Assembly: GCA_022844125.1 (NCBI GenBank)
Contig: JALHMI010000001.1
Coordinates: 306,481-370,480 of the forward strand
Direction: 5' to 3'
Source: Pirellulales bacterium
GTDB lineage: Bacteria > Planctomycetota > Planctomycetia > Pirellulales > PALSA-1355
DNA: 64,000 bases
Below, piece by piece: positions 34,457 to 43,338 of the stretch. The notes beneath the pieces were generated by a model. The model saw only the letters and a list, made by a program, of their open reading frames with translations, had not been told where the DNA came from and did no database searches. Position 1 is the first letter of the stretch. The number at the start of each line of letters is the position of its first letter. Both the position numbers and the translations under genes were made by a program.

Positions 34457-35647
34457 ATGAGAGAAGCCGTCGTGGTTGCCCATTCGCGGACGCCGCTCGC
34501 CAAGAGCTTTCGCGGCTCCTTCAATCTCACTCGGCCCGACGACCTGGCCGCCCATACAATCACGGACGTGCTGAAGAAGGTCCCGCAGCTCGATGCTGCG
34601 GAGATCGAGGACGTCTACATGGGCTGTGCCAATCCCGAGCACACGCAGGGCATGAACGTGGCCCGCGTCGCGGCGATTCGCGCCGGGCTGCCCGTGTCCG
34701 TGGCGGGCTGCACGATCAACCGCTTCTGCTCGTCGGGCTTGCAGGCCGTGGCGATGGCCTCGCACCTGGTACTGAACGAGAACGTCGACGTCGCGCTCGC
34801 CGGCGGTGTGGAAAGCATCACCGCGATTGCCGGCCGCAAGGGGGAACCAAACCCGGTCGTGATGGAAAAGAAGCCCGGCATCTACATGGTGATGGGCGAC
34901 ACAGCCGAGGTCGTGGCCAAGCGCTACAACATCAGCCGCCAGGCTCAGGACGAATACTCGCTCGCCAGCCAGCAGCGGACCGCAATCGCCCAGGCCGAAG
35001 GCTACCTCGATGAAGAGCTCGCGCCGATGACCGTCACCCGCGGCATCATCGACAAGGCGACTGGCAAGATCGCCGGCACCGAAGAGCACACAATCACCAA
35101 AGACGAGTGCAACCGGGCGGACACCACCCTCGAAGGCCTGCTAAAGCTGAAGCCGTATTTCGATCCGGACAGCGGCCAGGGCTCGGTCACCGCTGGCAAT
35201 GCCTCGCAGATGTCGGATGGCGCGAGCATGTGTGTCGTCATGTCGCGCGAGCGGGCCGAAAAGCTGGGCATCAAGCCAAAGCTGATCTTCCGCGGCTTTC
35301 AAGTCGCGGGTTGCGAGCCGGACGAAATGGGCATCGGTCCCGTGTTTGCCGTGCCGAAGTTGCTCAAGCGGAACGGCCTCACCGTCGACGACATTGGCCT
35401 CTGGGAGCTTAACGAAGCCTTCGCCGTGCAGGTACTCTACTGCCGCGACAAGCTGGGCATCGACCCCAAGAAACTCAACGTCAACGGCGGATCGATCGCG
35501 ATCGGGCATCCGTTCGGCATGACCGGCTCGCGGATGGTCGGCACGATCGCCAACGAAATGCTCCGCCGCAAGGTGAAGTACGGCGTCGTGACGATGTGCA
35601 TCGGCGGCGGCCAGGGTGCGGCCGGCTTGTTCGAGGCCTGCCTGTAG
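34457..35647 (+). CDS. fadA: Acetyl-CoA acetyltransferase (thiolase)
   Basis: A 396-residue type I thiolase, cleaving 3-ketoacyl-CoA to acetyl-CoA and shortened acyl-CoA. Catalytic Cys91 lies in [11 protein letters not shown], the His in NEAFAVQ...[10 protein letters not shown], and the second Cys in [17 protein letters not shown] 34457 has AGGAG eight bases upstream; the frame is open to 34118 but those residues are not thiolase-like. The neighbouring FadJ-like gene (36785) would make its substrate. The gene between them is a haloalkane dehalogenase. The symbol fadA is a role label; a biosynthetic thiolase role is possible. Confidence 0.93.
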   Translation: MREAVVVAHSRTPLAKSFRGSFNLTRPDDLAAHTITDVLKKVPQLDAAEIEDVYMGCANPEHTQGMNVARVAAIRAGLPVSVAGCTINRFCSSGLQAVAMASHLVLNENVDVALAGGVESITAIAGRKGEPNPVVMEKKPGIYMVMGDTAEVVAKRYNISRQAQDEYSLASQQRTAIAQAEGYLDEELAPMTVTRGIIDKATGKIAGTEEHTITKDECNRADTTLEGLLKLKPYFDPDSGQGSVTAGNASQMSDGASMCVVMSRERAEKLGIKPKLIFRGFQVAGCEPDEMGIGPVFAVPKLLKRNGLTVDDIGLWELNEAFAVQVLYCRDKLGIDPKKLNVNGGSIAIGHPFGMTGSRMVGTIANEMLRRKVKYGVVTMCIGGGQGAAGLFEACL

Positions 35648-35683
35648 AAGTGGTATTCGCACTCACTCAAGGGAAAGTTTCTC

Positions 35684-36682
35684 ATGTCCTCGAAGATGAA
35701 CACGGTCCTCGGAAGCGTGTTTCTTCTGGTGGCCGCAACTTTGGTTACAACCAGTGGGGCCGCCGAAAAGTTAAGGAGCCAAACGGCCATGCAAACTCTG
35801 CGCACGCCCGACGAGCGGTTCTCCAACCTGCCGGATTGGCCGTATGCGCCGCACTACGTCGACGTGAACGGCGACTTGCGGATGCACTACGTCGAAGAAG
35901 GCATGGGCGATCCGATTTTGTGCCTGCACGGGGAACCGTCGTGGGGATACTTGTATCGCAAGATGATTCCCGGACTGAGCCGCGTCGGTCGGGTAATCGT
36001 CCCCGACCTGATCGGTTTTGGCCGGAGCGATAAGCCGGTCGGCAAGGATGCGTATACGTACGCCCTGCATCACGACGCGGTGGCGAGCTTTGTCGAAAAG
36101 CTCGATCTGCAGCGAGTAACGCTCGTGTGTCAGGATTGGGGTGGGTTGCTGGGGCTGCCCGTGGCCATGGAACAGCCCGAGCGATTCGCGAGGCTGGTCG
36201 TCATGAACACCGGGCTGCCGGTGAGCGGCAAACCGCTTTCGCCGGGGTTCATGGCCTGGCGGACTTTCGCCGAGAAGGCGCAGGACATGGACATCGGCCG
36301 CGTGATCGACGGAGCCACGGTCAGCAAGTTGACGCCCGAGGTGCTCGCCGCCTATAACGCGCCGTTTCCGGACTTGAGTTACAAGGGCGGGGCGATGAAA
36401 TTCCCGCTGTTGGTGCCGATCAGCGAGGACGCCGAAGCGCTCCCCGCGATGCGTCAGGCGGCCGAGCGGCTGAAGAGCTGGACAAAGCCGGCCCTCGTGA
36501 TGTTCAGCGATAAGGACCCCGTCACGGCGGGCGGCGACAAGTACTTTCGAGCATTGATCCCATCGGCCAAGGACGAGCCGGAAATCACAATTCGTGACGC
36601 CGGGCACTTTTTGCAGGAAGACAAGGGCGAGGAAATTGCCGAGCAGATCACGGCCTTCATCGAGCGCCGCCCGATCGACTGA
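35684..36682 (+). CDS. Haloalkane dehalogenase, possibly exported
   Basis: An alpha/beta hydrolase of the haloalkane dehalogenase (HLD-I, DhlA/DmbB-like) group. It has LCLHGEPSWGYLYRKM (oxyanion), nucleophile Asp151 followed by halide-binding Trp152 in VCQDWGGLLG, the acid in MFSDKDPVTAGG, and the His in DAGHFLQED. The core begins MQTLRTPDERFSNLPDWPYA at residue 36 (ATG 35789). That ATG has its own AAGGAG ten bases upstream. The first 35 residues (MNTVLGSVFLLVAATLVTTSGAA) look like a signal peptide. So two products, exported and cytosolic, are possible. Lies between the thiolase and FadJ-like genes. The natural substrate is unknown. Confidence 0.85.
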   Translation: MSSKMNTVLGSVFLLVAATLVTTSGAAEKLRSQTAMQTLRTPDERFSNLPDWPYAPHYVDVNGDLRMHYVEEGMGDPILCLHGEPSWGYLYRKMIPGLSRVGRVIVPDLIGFGRSDKPVGKDAYTYALHHDAVASFVEKLDLQRVTLVCQDWGGLLGLPVAMEQPERFARLVVMNTGLPVSGKPLSPGFMAWRTFAEKAQDMDIGRVIDGATVSKLTPEVLAAYNAPFPDLSYKGGAMKFPLLVPISEDAEALPAMRQAAERLKSWTKPALVMFSDKDPVTAGGDKYFRALIPSAKDEPEITIRDAGHFLQEDKGEEIAEQITAFIERRPID

Positions 36683-36784
36683 GACGTCACGACCCGATTC
36701 TCACCAACCACCACCGCGGAAGCTTGAGCCGCATCAATCGCCGTTCAGCCTTCTGCCTTCATCCTTCCACTCGAGGGTTCCGCA

Positions 36785-38905
36785 ATGAGCGAACTGGTTA
36801 GCCTTACCAAGGACGGCGACGTGGCCGTCATCACGATCAACAACCCGCCGGTCAACGCGCTCAGCCCTGGCGTGCCCGAAGGGATCAAAGAGTCGGTCGC
36901 GAAGGCCGCGGCCGACGATACGGTTAAGGCGATCGTTCTGATCGGCGGCGGGCGGACATTCATTGCCGGCGCCGACATCAAAGAGTTCGGCAAGATGACC
37001 AGCGGCAAAACGGAACGCGGCGTCGGCTTCAATCCGATCCTCGCGCAGGTCGAGGCTTGCCCGAAGCCGATCGTGGCCGCGATTCACGGCACGGCATTCG
37101 GCGGTGGCCTGGAAACGGCCATGGCCTGCCACTATCGCGTTGCCGCGCCCAAGGCCCTGGTCGGACAGCCCGAGTGCAAACTGGGCATCATTCCTGGCGC
37201 GGGCGGCACGCAGCGTTTACCGCGCTTGGCCGGCGTGGCCGTGGCGGCCGAGATGTGCGCCTTCGGCGATCCGGTTCCTGCCGCGAAGGCCCTGCAGTTC
37301 GGCATCATCGACAAGATTATTGACGGCGATCTGCTGGCTGGAGCGGTGGAATTCGCCCGCGAGAAGGTGGGTCAGCCGCCGCGACGCACGTGTGACCAGA
37401 CGGACAAGATTTCGAACCAGGCCGAGAATGAGAAGGCCCTGGCCGCGGTGCGAGACGCCGTGAAGAAGCGCTCTCGCGGGCTGATGGCCCCGGGCAAGGC
37501 GATCGACGCGGTGGAAGCCGCCACGAAGCTGCCCTTCGAAGCGGGTGTTGAAAAGGAGCAGGAACTGTTCAAAGAGTGCCTCTACTCGGATCAATCGAAG
37601 GCGATGATCCACGTGTTCTTCGGCGAGCGGGCCGTGGCCAAGATTCCCGGCATCGCCAAGGACACGCCGCAGCTCGAGATCAAGCGGGCCGCGGTTGTTG
37701 GCGGCGGCACGATGGGGGGCGGCATCACGATGAACTATGCCAATGCCGGCATCCCGGTGCTCTTCAAAGAGATCTCGCAAGAGGCGCTCGACAAGGGGCT
37801 GGCAATCATCAAGAAGAACTACGCCGCGACCGTGGCCAAGGGGCGTCTGACCCAGGAGCAGATGGACCAGCGGATGGCGCTGATCGAGCCGACCACGAGC
37901 TACGACAAGTTCAAGGAAGCCGACATTGTGGTCGAAGCGGTCTTCGAGGAAATGTCGCTCAAAAAGAAGGTTTTCGCCGAGCTCGAAAAGGTGACCAAGC
38001 CGGAGGCGATTCTGGCCAGTAACACTTCGACGTTGAACGTGGACGAGATCGCTTCGGCCACGTCGCGTCCCGCGCAGGTGATCGGCCACCACTTCTTCAG
38101 CCCTGCGAATGTGATGCGCGTGCTGGAGATCGTGCGCGGCAAGGATTCCAGCGACACGGTCATCGCCACATCGATGGCGATCGCCAAGAAGATCAACAAG
38201 GTTGGCATCCTGGTGGGCAACTGCCGGGGCTTCGTCGGCAACCGGATGTTTCACTGCTACCAGCGCGAAGCGCAGTTCCTGTTGGAAGAAGGCGCTCGCG
38301 TCGAACACGTCGACAAGGTGCTGTACGACTATGGCATGGCGATGGGGCCGCTGGCGGTCGGTGACCTGGCCGGGCTCGACGTTGGCTGGCGGATTCGCAA
38401 GGAGTACAAGCATCTTGAGCCCGCCGGCATTCGCCAGCCGCTCGTGGCCGATCTGATCTGCGAGCGCGGCCGCTATGGCCAGAAAACCGGCGCCGGCTGG
38501 TACAAGTACGAAGCGGGAAACCGCCAGCCGATTCCGGATCCTGAGGTGCAGGCCCTGATCGAAGAGGAGGCCAAGAAGGCCGGCATCCAGCGCCGCGAGA
38601 TTTCCGATCAGGAGATCCTCGAGCGGACGATTTATGCCCTGGTGAACGAGGGCGCGAACATCCTCGATGAAGGCATCGCCCTGCGAGCAGTCGATATCGA
38701 CATGCTCTACATTCTGGGCTACGGTTACCCGGCTCACCGCGGTGGACCGATGAAGTATGCCGACGCCGTGGGCTTGAAGAAAGTCTACGACCGGATTTGC
38801 GAGTTTGAAAAGCAGCACGGCAGCCTGTGGGCGCCGGCCCCGCTGCTGAAGAAGCTCGCCGAAAGCGGTCAGAGCTTTGCCGACTTCGACAAGGCGAAAG
38901 AATAG
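36785..38905 (+). CDS. fadJ: Bifunctional enoyl-CoA hydratase / 3-hydroxyacyl-CoA dehydrogenase
   Basis: A 706-residue FadB/FadJ-type multifunctional protein of beta-oxidation. The crotonase domain (1-190) shows both catalytic Glu sites (GQPECKLGIIPGAGGTQR; VAAEMCAF). The linker leads to an NAD-binding domain from about residue 300 (VVGGGTMGGGITMNYANAG), and the dehydrogenase His lies in IGHHFFSPANVMRVLEIV. The C-terminal 3HCDH domains include GFVGNRMFHCYQREA and YGYPAHRGGPMKYAD. ATG 36785 has GAGGG eight bases before it. It would form the oxidation complex with the thiolase at 34457. FadB versus FadJ subtype is not settled by eye. Confidence 0.93.
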   Translation: MSELVSLTKDGDVAVITINNPPVNALSPGVPEGIKESVAKAAADDTVKAIVLIGGGRTFIAGADIKEFGKMTSGKTERGVGFNPILAQVEACPKPIVAAIHGTAFGGGLETAMACHYRVAAPKALVGQPECKLGIIPGAGGTQRLPRLAGVAVAAEMCAFGDPVPAAKALQFGIIDKIIDGDLLAGAVEFAREKVGQPPRRTCDQTDKISNQAENEKALAAVRDAVKKRSRGLMAPGKAIDAVEAATKLPFEAGVEKEQELFKECLYSDQSKAMIHVFFGERAVAKIPGIAKDTPQLEIKRAAVVGGGTMGGGITMNYANAGIPVLFKEISQEALDKGLAIIKKNYAATVAKGRLTQEQMDQRMALIEPTTSYDKFKEADIVVEAVFEEMSLKKKVFAELEKVTKPEAILASNTSTLNVDEIASATSRPAQVIGHHFFSPANVMRVLEIVRGKDSSDTVIATSMAIAKKINKVGILVGNCRGFVGNRMFHCYQREAQFLLEEGARVEHVDKVLYDYGMAMGPLAVGDLAGLDVGWRIRKEYKHLEPAGIRQPLVADLICERGRYGQKTGAGWYKYEAGNRQPIPDPEVQALIEEEAKKAGIQRREISDQEILERTIYALVNEGANILDEGIALRAVDIDMLYILGYGYPAHRGGPMKYADAVGLKKVYDRICEFEKQHGSLWAPAPLLKKLAESGQSFADFDKAKE

Positions 38906-39010
38906 TTGCGTACTCTTTGATGTGCAACCCCGAGGCATCGCCGACGGCGCGCAATAGCGCGTCGCCGGCGATCCTCTTGAGGCGGCTGTGAATGCAAGTG
39001 AAGAACTTCC

Positions 39011-39037
39011 GCGGGAAAGTATTCCCCCGGCTTTAGG
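39011..39037. repeat. Half copy of the GGGAATACTTTCCC repeat
   Basis: GCGGGAAAGTATTCCCCCGG followed by CTTTAGG matches the right arm of the inverted repeat at 34179-34205. It lies between the FadJ-like gene and the thioesterase gene. Following it is a T-run, so it may act as a terminator for the gene before. Confidence 0.6.
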
Positions 39038-39070
39038 TTTTTTTGCGTCGCGTTAAGACCCGGGGGATTG

Positions 39071-39565
39071 ATGGCCGAGAAGATTGCCAAGCTGGACCTG
39101 AGCGGGTTGCCGATCACGTACCGGGCCCAGATTCCGGCCGACTATCGCGACGAAATGGGTCACATGAACGTCATGTGGTATACCCATCTGTTTAGCTGCG
39201 CGTTCGAGAAGTTTGCCGACGAGTTCGGCTTCAATGAGGCCTATTTCCGCGCGAACCACATGGGCAGCTTTGCGCTTGAAGCGCACACGCGGTTTCTCTC
39301 CGAGGTCCATGTCGGCTGGAACATCACGATCCACAGCCGGGCGCTCGGCCGCAGTGCGAAGCGAATCCACTTCATGCACTTCATGACGATCGACGAGAGC
39401 GGCAAGCTGGCCGCGATTCAGGAACACGTCGGCGCGCACATCGACATGCAGGTGCGGCGAATGGCCCCGCTGCCGCCGGAAATTGCGGCGCGGTTCGATG
39501 CGCTGGTGGCCCGGCAAAACGCTCTCGGCTGGGAAGCACCCGTTTGCGGCGTGATGCGGCCGTAG
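39071..39565 (+). CDS. Hotdog-fold acyl-CoA thioesterase
   Basis: A 164-residue 4HBT-type thioesterase. The N-terminal block ADYRDEMGHMNVMWYTHLF matches the usual DxxGHxNNxxY pattern, where the Asp site is Glu-Met here (EMGHMNVMWY). Then come the HMGSFALEAHTRFLSEVHVG strands, and GRSAKRIHFMHFM. These enzymes hydrolyse acyl-CoA. It is downstream of the fatty-acid genes in the same direction. ATG 39071 is chosen over the overlapping TTG 39068; GGGGGA lies just before it. Confidence 0.82.
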   Translation: MAEKIAKLDLSGLPITYRAQIPADYRDEMGHMNVMWYTHLFSCAFEKFADEFGFNEAYFRANHMGSFALEAHTRFLSEVHVGWNITIHSRALGRSAKRIHFMHFMTIDESGKLAAIQEHVGAHIDMQVRRMAPLPPEIAARFDALVARQNALGWEAPVCGVMRP

Positions 39566-39599
39566 CGGCCGCGGAAGTTGAGATTCAATGCTTCCCGGG

Positions 39600-39630
39600 T
39601 GCCACAGGTGCTGCGCAGCAGTCACCTGTG
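39600..39630. repeat. Palindromic repeat, CACAGGTG family, copy 2
   Basis: CACAGGTG (39603-39610) and CACCTGTG (39623-39630) flank CTGCGCAGCAGT. Same family as the copies at 1960, 39681 and 52092, with a different loop. It lies just after the thioesterase gene and may serve as its terminator. Confidence 0.65.
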
Positions 39631-39680
39631 CTGTTATTCATCGCGTCAGGGAGCCGCGTGCTTAGTCTCGGACGATGCGA

Positions 39681-39715
39681 GCACAGGTGAGCCGCGCTCA
39701 CGGCCACCTGTGGCA
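39681..39715. repeat. Palindromic repeat, CACAGGTG family, copy 3
   Basis: GCACAGGTGAGCCGC and CGGCCACCTGTGGCAC form a hairpin with a short CTCA-type loop, in the opposite orientation to copies 1 and 4. It is next to the broken VOC gene that starts at 39735. Confidence 0.7.
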
Positions 39716-39734
39716 CACGAAACAGCAATGCCCG

Positions 39735-39915
39735 CTACCCCCGCACTCGCTGCATGAACCACCAGTGATGCCCTTCGGGGGCGATTGCCCCGATACGTGC
39801 GGTCGGCCCAGTAAGCGGGACCGTAGTCCATGGTGTTGGGCTCTTTGGCAATCACGGCACCGGCCGTCCGTGCGTGCTCGCAATGAGTATCGGCATCGTC
39901 GACATTCAGCCAAGA
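39735..39915 (-). pseudogene. Truncated, frameshifted VOC (glyoxalase-like) protein
   Basis: Reading the minus strand from about 39915 gives SWLNVDDADTHCEHARTAGA, VIAKEPNTMDYG and YWADRTY. After one extra base near 39791 the next frame gives GAIAPEGHHWWFMQRVRG and a TAG at 39735-39737. This is the C-terminal half of a PhnB/glyoxalase-like vicinal oxygen chelate protein (VDDxDAHxxRAxxAGA, YGxRTYxAxDPEGHxW). The N-terminal half is missing, and the break is exactly at the inverted repeat 39916-39964. So it is a decayed remnant, possibly cut by repeat insertion or deletion. The frame continuing into the MFS gene is antisense junk. Confidence 0.75.
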
Positions 39916-39964
39916 AAAACGGTGCCAGGAACCTTTTTCTGAAAACGGTTCCTGGCACCGTTTT
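39916..39964. repeat. Perfect 18-bp inverted repeat, GGTGCCAGGAACC type
   Basis: AAAACGGTGCCAGGAACC (39916-39933) pairs with GGTTCCTGGCACCGTTTT (39947-39964) around a 13-base loop. It ends 5 bases after the MFS gene stop on the minus strand, where it could act as a rho-independent terminator. GGTGCCAGGAACC palindromes are of the dispersed intergenic type. Confidence 0.8.
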
Positions 39965-39968
39965 CGTT

Positions 39969-41366
39969 TTACTCCGGCAGCGGCATGCCCTTGGTTTCCG
40001 GCGCGAATGGCAATACGACCAATCCTAGCAGGAAGATTCCGCACATCGTCACGCCAGCGTACCGCATCGGTTCGGCCTTGTCTGCGAACACATAAGCCGT
40101 CAGCACGCCGAGCGCGGCGGGGCCAAGCGCCGCCACGAACCGGCCGACGTTGTAGCAGAACGAAGTGCCGGTGCTGCGAAGACGCGTGGGGAACAGTTCG
40201 GGGAAGTAAATCGCGTAGCCGCCGAACAGCGAGAGCTGGCAAAAGCCCATGATGAAGATCGGCAGCACCCCCACCGGGAACGGCCCAATGAACTGCGTCA
40301 CATCCTGCAGGTACCAGAAGACGTACGCCGTGCTGGCCATGGCCGCCAGGAAAGCGACTGCGAAGGCAGGCCGCCGGCCGGTGTACTGTGTGATCGTGCT
40401 GAAGGCGTAAATGCCGCAGAACCCCCCCAGGTTCTGCACGATAGAAACCATGCCGGTCCAATAGCCGACCTTGGCGGTGACGTCGGCCGGGGTCAGCCCC
40501 TCGGCTTCGAAACGCTTGCGAAGCACGGTCGAGATGAGGTCGTAACTGAAGAAGCCAATGCCCCACAGTCCGACCACGCCGGAGAAGGCCAACAGCATGC
40601 CGACGATCGCATTCCGCCGCCAGCGCGGATCGGCGAACAACTCGCCATAGGAACCCAGCCGCGAACCCTGGCCTTCGGCGGCCACGGCCTGCCAGCGTTC
40701 CGGCTCCTTCAAGCGGCGGCGAATCACCAGAGCCAACAGAGCCGGCAGCGTGCCCACGACGAACATGATCCGCCAGGCACTGTTCACCGCGCCGCTACTT
40801 TCGAGCTGGGTCATCCCCATACTGATGAACGCCGCCGAGATGTTGCCCACCGCGGAGAGTGCCTGCAAGAGCCCCAGCGCGAAAGGCCGAGCGCGATTTG
40901 GCATCACCTCCGCCACCAGTGACACGCCGACGGCGAATTCGCCACCGACGCCCAGACCGGTCAGGAACCGATAGAAAGCAAAATCCCAAAAGCCCACTGA
41001 GAGCGCGCTTAGCCCTGTGAACAGAGAGTAAATCAGGATCGTCCAGACCATCGTCTTGGCCCGGCCGATACGGTCGCCCAGCACGCCGAAGAACAAGCCG
41101 CCGCTGGCCCAGCCGATCAGGAAGATGCTCGTGGCATAGCCGGCATACTCATTGACGACCGCCAGGTCCGCGGTCTTCTGCTCTTCGGTAAACGTTTCAC
41201 CCTCGGCGGGCTTTTGGCCGACGAGCTCGATCATCGCGGGCCGGCGTGCCAGGGCGAAAAGCTGCTGATCCATCGTATCGAACAGCCAGCCAAGCGCCGC
41301 CACAGTGAGGACGAACCAGTGATAGCGGTTGAGCTCGCGATACCAGCGATAGGGCCGTTCGTTCAT
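39969..41366 (-). CDS. MFS transporter (sugar porter / AAHS-like)
   Basis: A 465-residue major facilitator superfamily protein with twelve likely helices. Family marks are LFDTMDQQLFALAR in helix 1, FFGVLGDRIGRAKTM (the loop 2-3 signature), RFLTGLGVGGEFAVGVSLVAE in helix 4, and a PELFPTRLRSTGTSFCYNVGR repeat of the signature in the C half. It ends APETKGMPLPE, typical of the sugar porter/AAHS groups (PETKG). ATG 41366 starts MNERPYRWYRELNRYHW; the longer frame to 41537 is not membrane-like. Substrate unknown. No coupled gene. Confidence 0.88.
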   Translation of the reverse strand: MNERPYRWYRELNRYHWFVLTVAALGWLFDTMDQQLFALARRPAMIELVGQKPAEGETFTEEQKTADLAVVNEYAGYATSIFLIGWASGGLFFGVLGDRIGRAKTMVWTILIYSLFTGLSALSVGFWDFAFYRFLTGLGVGGEFAVGVSLVAEVMPNRARPFALGLLQALSAVGNISAAFISMGMTQLESSGAVNSAWRIMFVVGTLPALLALVIRRRLKEPERWQAVAAEGQGSRLGSYGELFADPRWRRNAIVGMLLAFSGVVGLWGIGFFSYDLISTVLRKRFEAEGLTPADVTAKVGYWTGMVSIVQNLGGFCGIYAFSTITQYTGRRPAFAVAFLAAMASTAYVFWYLQDVTQFIGPFPVGVLPIFIMGFCQLSLFGGYAIYFPELFPTRLRSTGTSFCYNVGRFVAALGPAALGVLTAYVFADKAEPMRYAGVTMCGIFLLGLVVLPFAPETKGMPLPE

Positions 41367-41919
41367 CAGTTGTCTGGGTCCTTGTACCAGGGACGCGGCG
41401 GGCAGGAGGGTACACACGGCAGGCCGCCGGCGCTGAACCAAGTGCACCACTCGGCGGCAGCACCGTTCGGCGAGGCGGCAAACATGGAGCGGCAACCGCG
41501 TAGGAGCGCCGTGGGCGTCAATCGTAACCCACGCCATCGGCCATTGCGAGGGTCGAAGTGCACTCGATGTTGTCGAGCAATGACGCGTCGAAGGCGACCC
41601 GCCGGATCAGGCAATTTCGGCAAAAAAGCCTTGACGCAAAAACCCTAGGGGTCTAAGTTGCAAGCTGTGAGCCGGGGGCAATACCTGCGCACCAAAGCGT
41701 CTAATGATTCACAGCGCTCGCTAGAAAGCCATCCACCCGCCGCTCGAGCCTGTCTCGAATAGCCGGCTGCTTTCTCTCTTTCGAGCGTTTTCCCCGTTTG
41801 AACCGCCGCCAGTTGGCGTGCTTGCCTGCGCTTTAGCCGCCGCAGGCGCAAACTTTTGCGCCTGCCGTTAGAGCGCATCGAATGCACTCATCCACTTCAT
41901 CATTGACTGGTCACAACTT
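41367..41919. other. Divergent intergenic region before the PEP-CTERM gene
   Basis: No convincing frame in 553 bases. A weak sigma70-like pair TTGACG (41631-41636), 17 bases, TAAGTT (41654-41659) faces the PEP-CTERM gene, which would then have a leader of about 255 bases. The palindrome at 41842-41865 lies within that leader. Long leaders are common before PEP-CTERM genes. Confidence 0.45.
41842..41865. promoter_or_regulatory. Near-perfect 24-base palindrome in leader
   Basis: GCAGGCGCAAA, CT, TTTGCGCCTGC: an 11-bp stem with a 2-base loop, 55 bases before the ATG of the PEP-CTERM gene. It could be an operator or an RNA hairpin controlling translation. No copy elsewhere in the window was noticed. 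Confidence 0.5.
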
Positions 41920-43338
41920 ATGTCCACTGATAAAACCCTCTTCAAACTCATTGCCCTGGCCGTGGTCGCACTGGCCGCGGCGCTGACGAACGCGGCCACG
42001 GCCGTCGACATTTTCGGCGTTCAGGCCGGCTCACTCGATCAGCCGCGAATGAACTTTGTCGTCGAGAGCGCCGCCACCGGTTTGCCTTACGACTACGAAG
42101 GCATCTTCGGCGGACAGTCGATCAACATCTTCGCGTTCCTCGATACCGGCGCCAGCGGCATCGTGATCAGCGACGCCTCGGCGACGGAACTCTCCATGCC
42201 AAGGCAGCTCGGCGTCGAGTTCTTCGACGTGGGCGTGGGTGGGTTCTCATTGTTCGAAGTCAGCCAGCCGGTCGTGATCCGTGCGGCTCCCTATACCGAG
42301 CCAAACATCGACAACAAAGCGACCTACAAAACCGTCTACAACCAGGCGTCTGGTCCGTACAACGTGCAGGTCGGCCCGACGAACGCGGTCCCCGATCCGC
42401 TGATCGGTCCGCTCGACGTGTTCGGCATGCCCGCCATGATGGGCAAGGTCGTGGTGATGGACCCCACGCCGCTGAACACGATCAGCGACCTGATGCACAC
42501 GTTCATCTACGACCCAGGCACGCCGTTCAATCCGAACACGACGGACACGGACCCCGGCATTCCGACGACAAGCCACCAGGTGAAGCTGAGCTACGGTGAT
42601 TTCGGCCGTTTCACCGAAACAACTCCGCCGGGCGCGACCGGTCCGGTCATCAATCACAATCCGTTCATTGGCCCGAACCCCACACTCGTGCTGGAAGAGA
42701 ATCCGCCAGTCGATGATACGCCGCCCGTGCGCATTGGCTTCGGCGGCCTCGAAACCTCGGGCAGCTTCCTGCTCGATACGGGCGCCGCGGCGTCGTTTAT
42801 TTCGGAGAGTCTGGCTTCCTCGCTCAACGTCCGCTATCGCGACACAGGTCCAGGCGATGATCCACAGCTCGAAATCTTCGACCCGAACAACCCCGGCGCG
42901 CTGGGAACCTTAATCGATAACCAGTTCGTGCTGCCCATTCAGGGCATCGGCGGCCTGGCGACCGTGGCCGGTTTCTTCCTCGATGAAATGCTGCTGCAAA
43001 CGATCTCTGGCAGCGCTGATCCGAACGATCCGAACAACATTCGGTTCATGGGGGCGCCCGTACTGGTGCTCGACATCACCGTGGTCGATCCGATCACGGA
43101 CGAAACCCTGACGCTGGACGGTGTCTTCGGAATGAATTTCCTGGTAGCCAGCACGGCGCTCGACTTTGGCGAACTGCGCGAGGGCCCGTTCAATTGGATT
43201 ACTTTCGACGAGCCAAATGGCATCTTAGGGATGAACATCGGCCCCGTGGTGCCCGAGCCGGGAACCTACGCGATGGGGCTGATGGGCCTGGCCGCGCTGG
43301 CTGGTCTGGGCTGGCGGAAGCGACGACGCGCTAAGTAG
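41920..43338 (+). CDS. Two-lobed aspartic-protease-like PEP-CTERM protein
   Basis: A 472-residue exported protein. The signal peptide is KLIALAVVALAAALTNAATA. Two retropepsin-like motifs are seen: FAFLDTGASGIVIS (Asp75) and SGSFLLDTGAAASFIS (Asp286). That gives two lobes, as in pepsin-like enzymes, each with hydrophobic-Asp-Thr-Gly. The C-terminus is a PEP-CTERM sorting signal (VVPEPGTYAMGLMGLAALAG, then WRKRRRAK), which would be cleaved by exosortase. Between the lobes is a Pro/Asp-rich region. Proteolysis is inferred from the motifs only. The 3' end overlaps the convergent hemY gene by 8 bases. Confidence 0.85.
   Translation: MSTDKTLFKLIALAVVALAAALTNAATAVDIFGVQAGSLDQPRMNFVVESAATGLPYDYEGIFGGQSINIFAFLDTGASGIVISDASATELSMPRQLGVEFFDVGVGGFSLFEVSQPVVIRAAPYTEPNIDNKATYKTVYNQASGPYNVQVGPTNAVPDPLIGPLDVFGMPAMMGKVVVMDPTPLNTISDLMHTFIYDPGTPFNPNTTDTDPGIPTTSHQVKLSYGDFGRFTETTPPGATGPVINHNPFIGPNPTLVLEENPPVDDTPPVRIGFGGLETSGSFLLDTGAAASFISESLASSLNVRYRDTGPGDDPQLEIFDPNNPGALGTLIDNQFVLPIQGIGGLATVAGFFLDEMLLQTISGSADPNDPNNIRFMGAPVLVLDITVVDPITDETLTLDGVFGMNFLVASTALDFGELREGPFNWITFDEPNGILGMNIGPVVPEPGTYAMGLMGLAALAGLGWRKRRRAK

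Noticed and set aside
37217..38938. 573-residue minus-strand frame
   Set aside because: Antisense to the FadJ-like gene, no motifs, His/Arg-rich composition.
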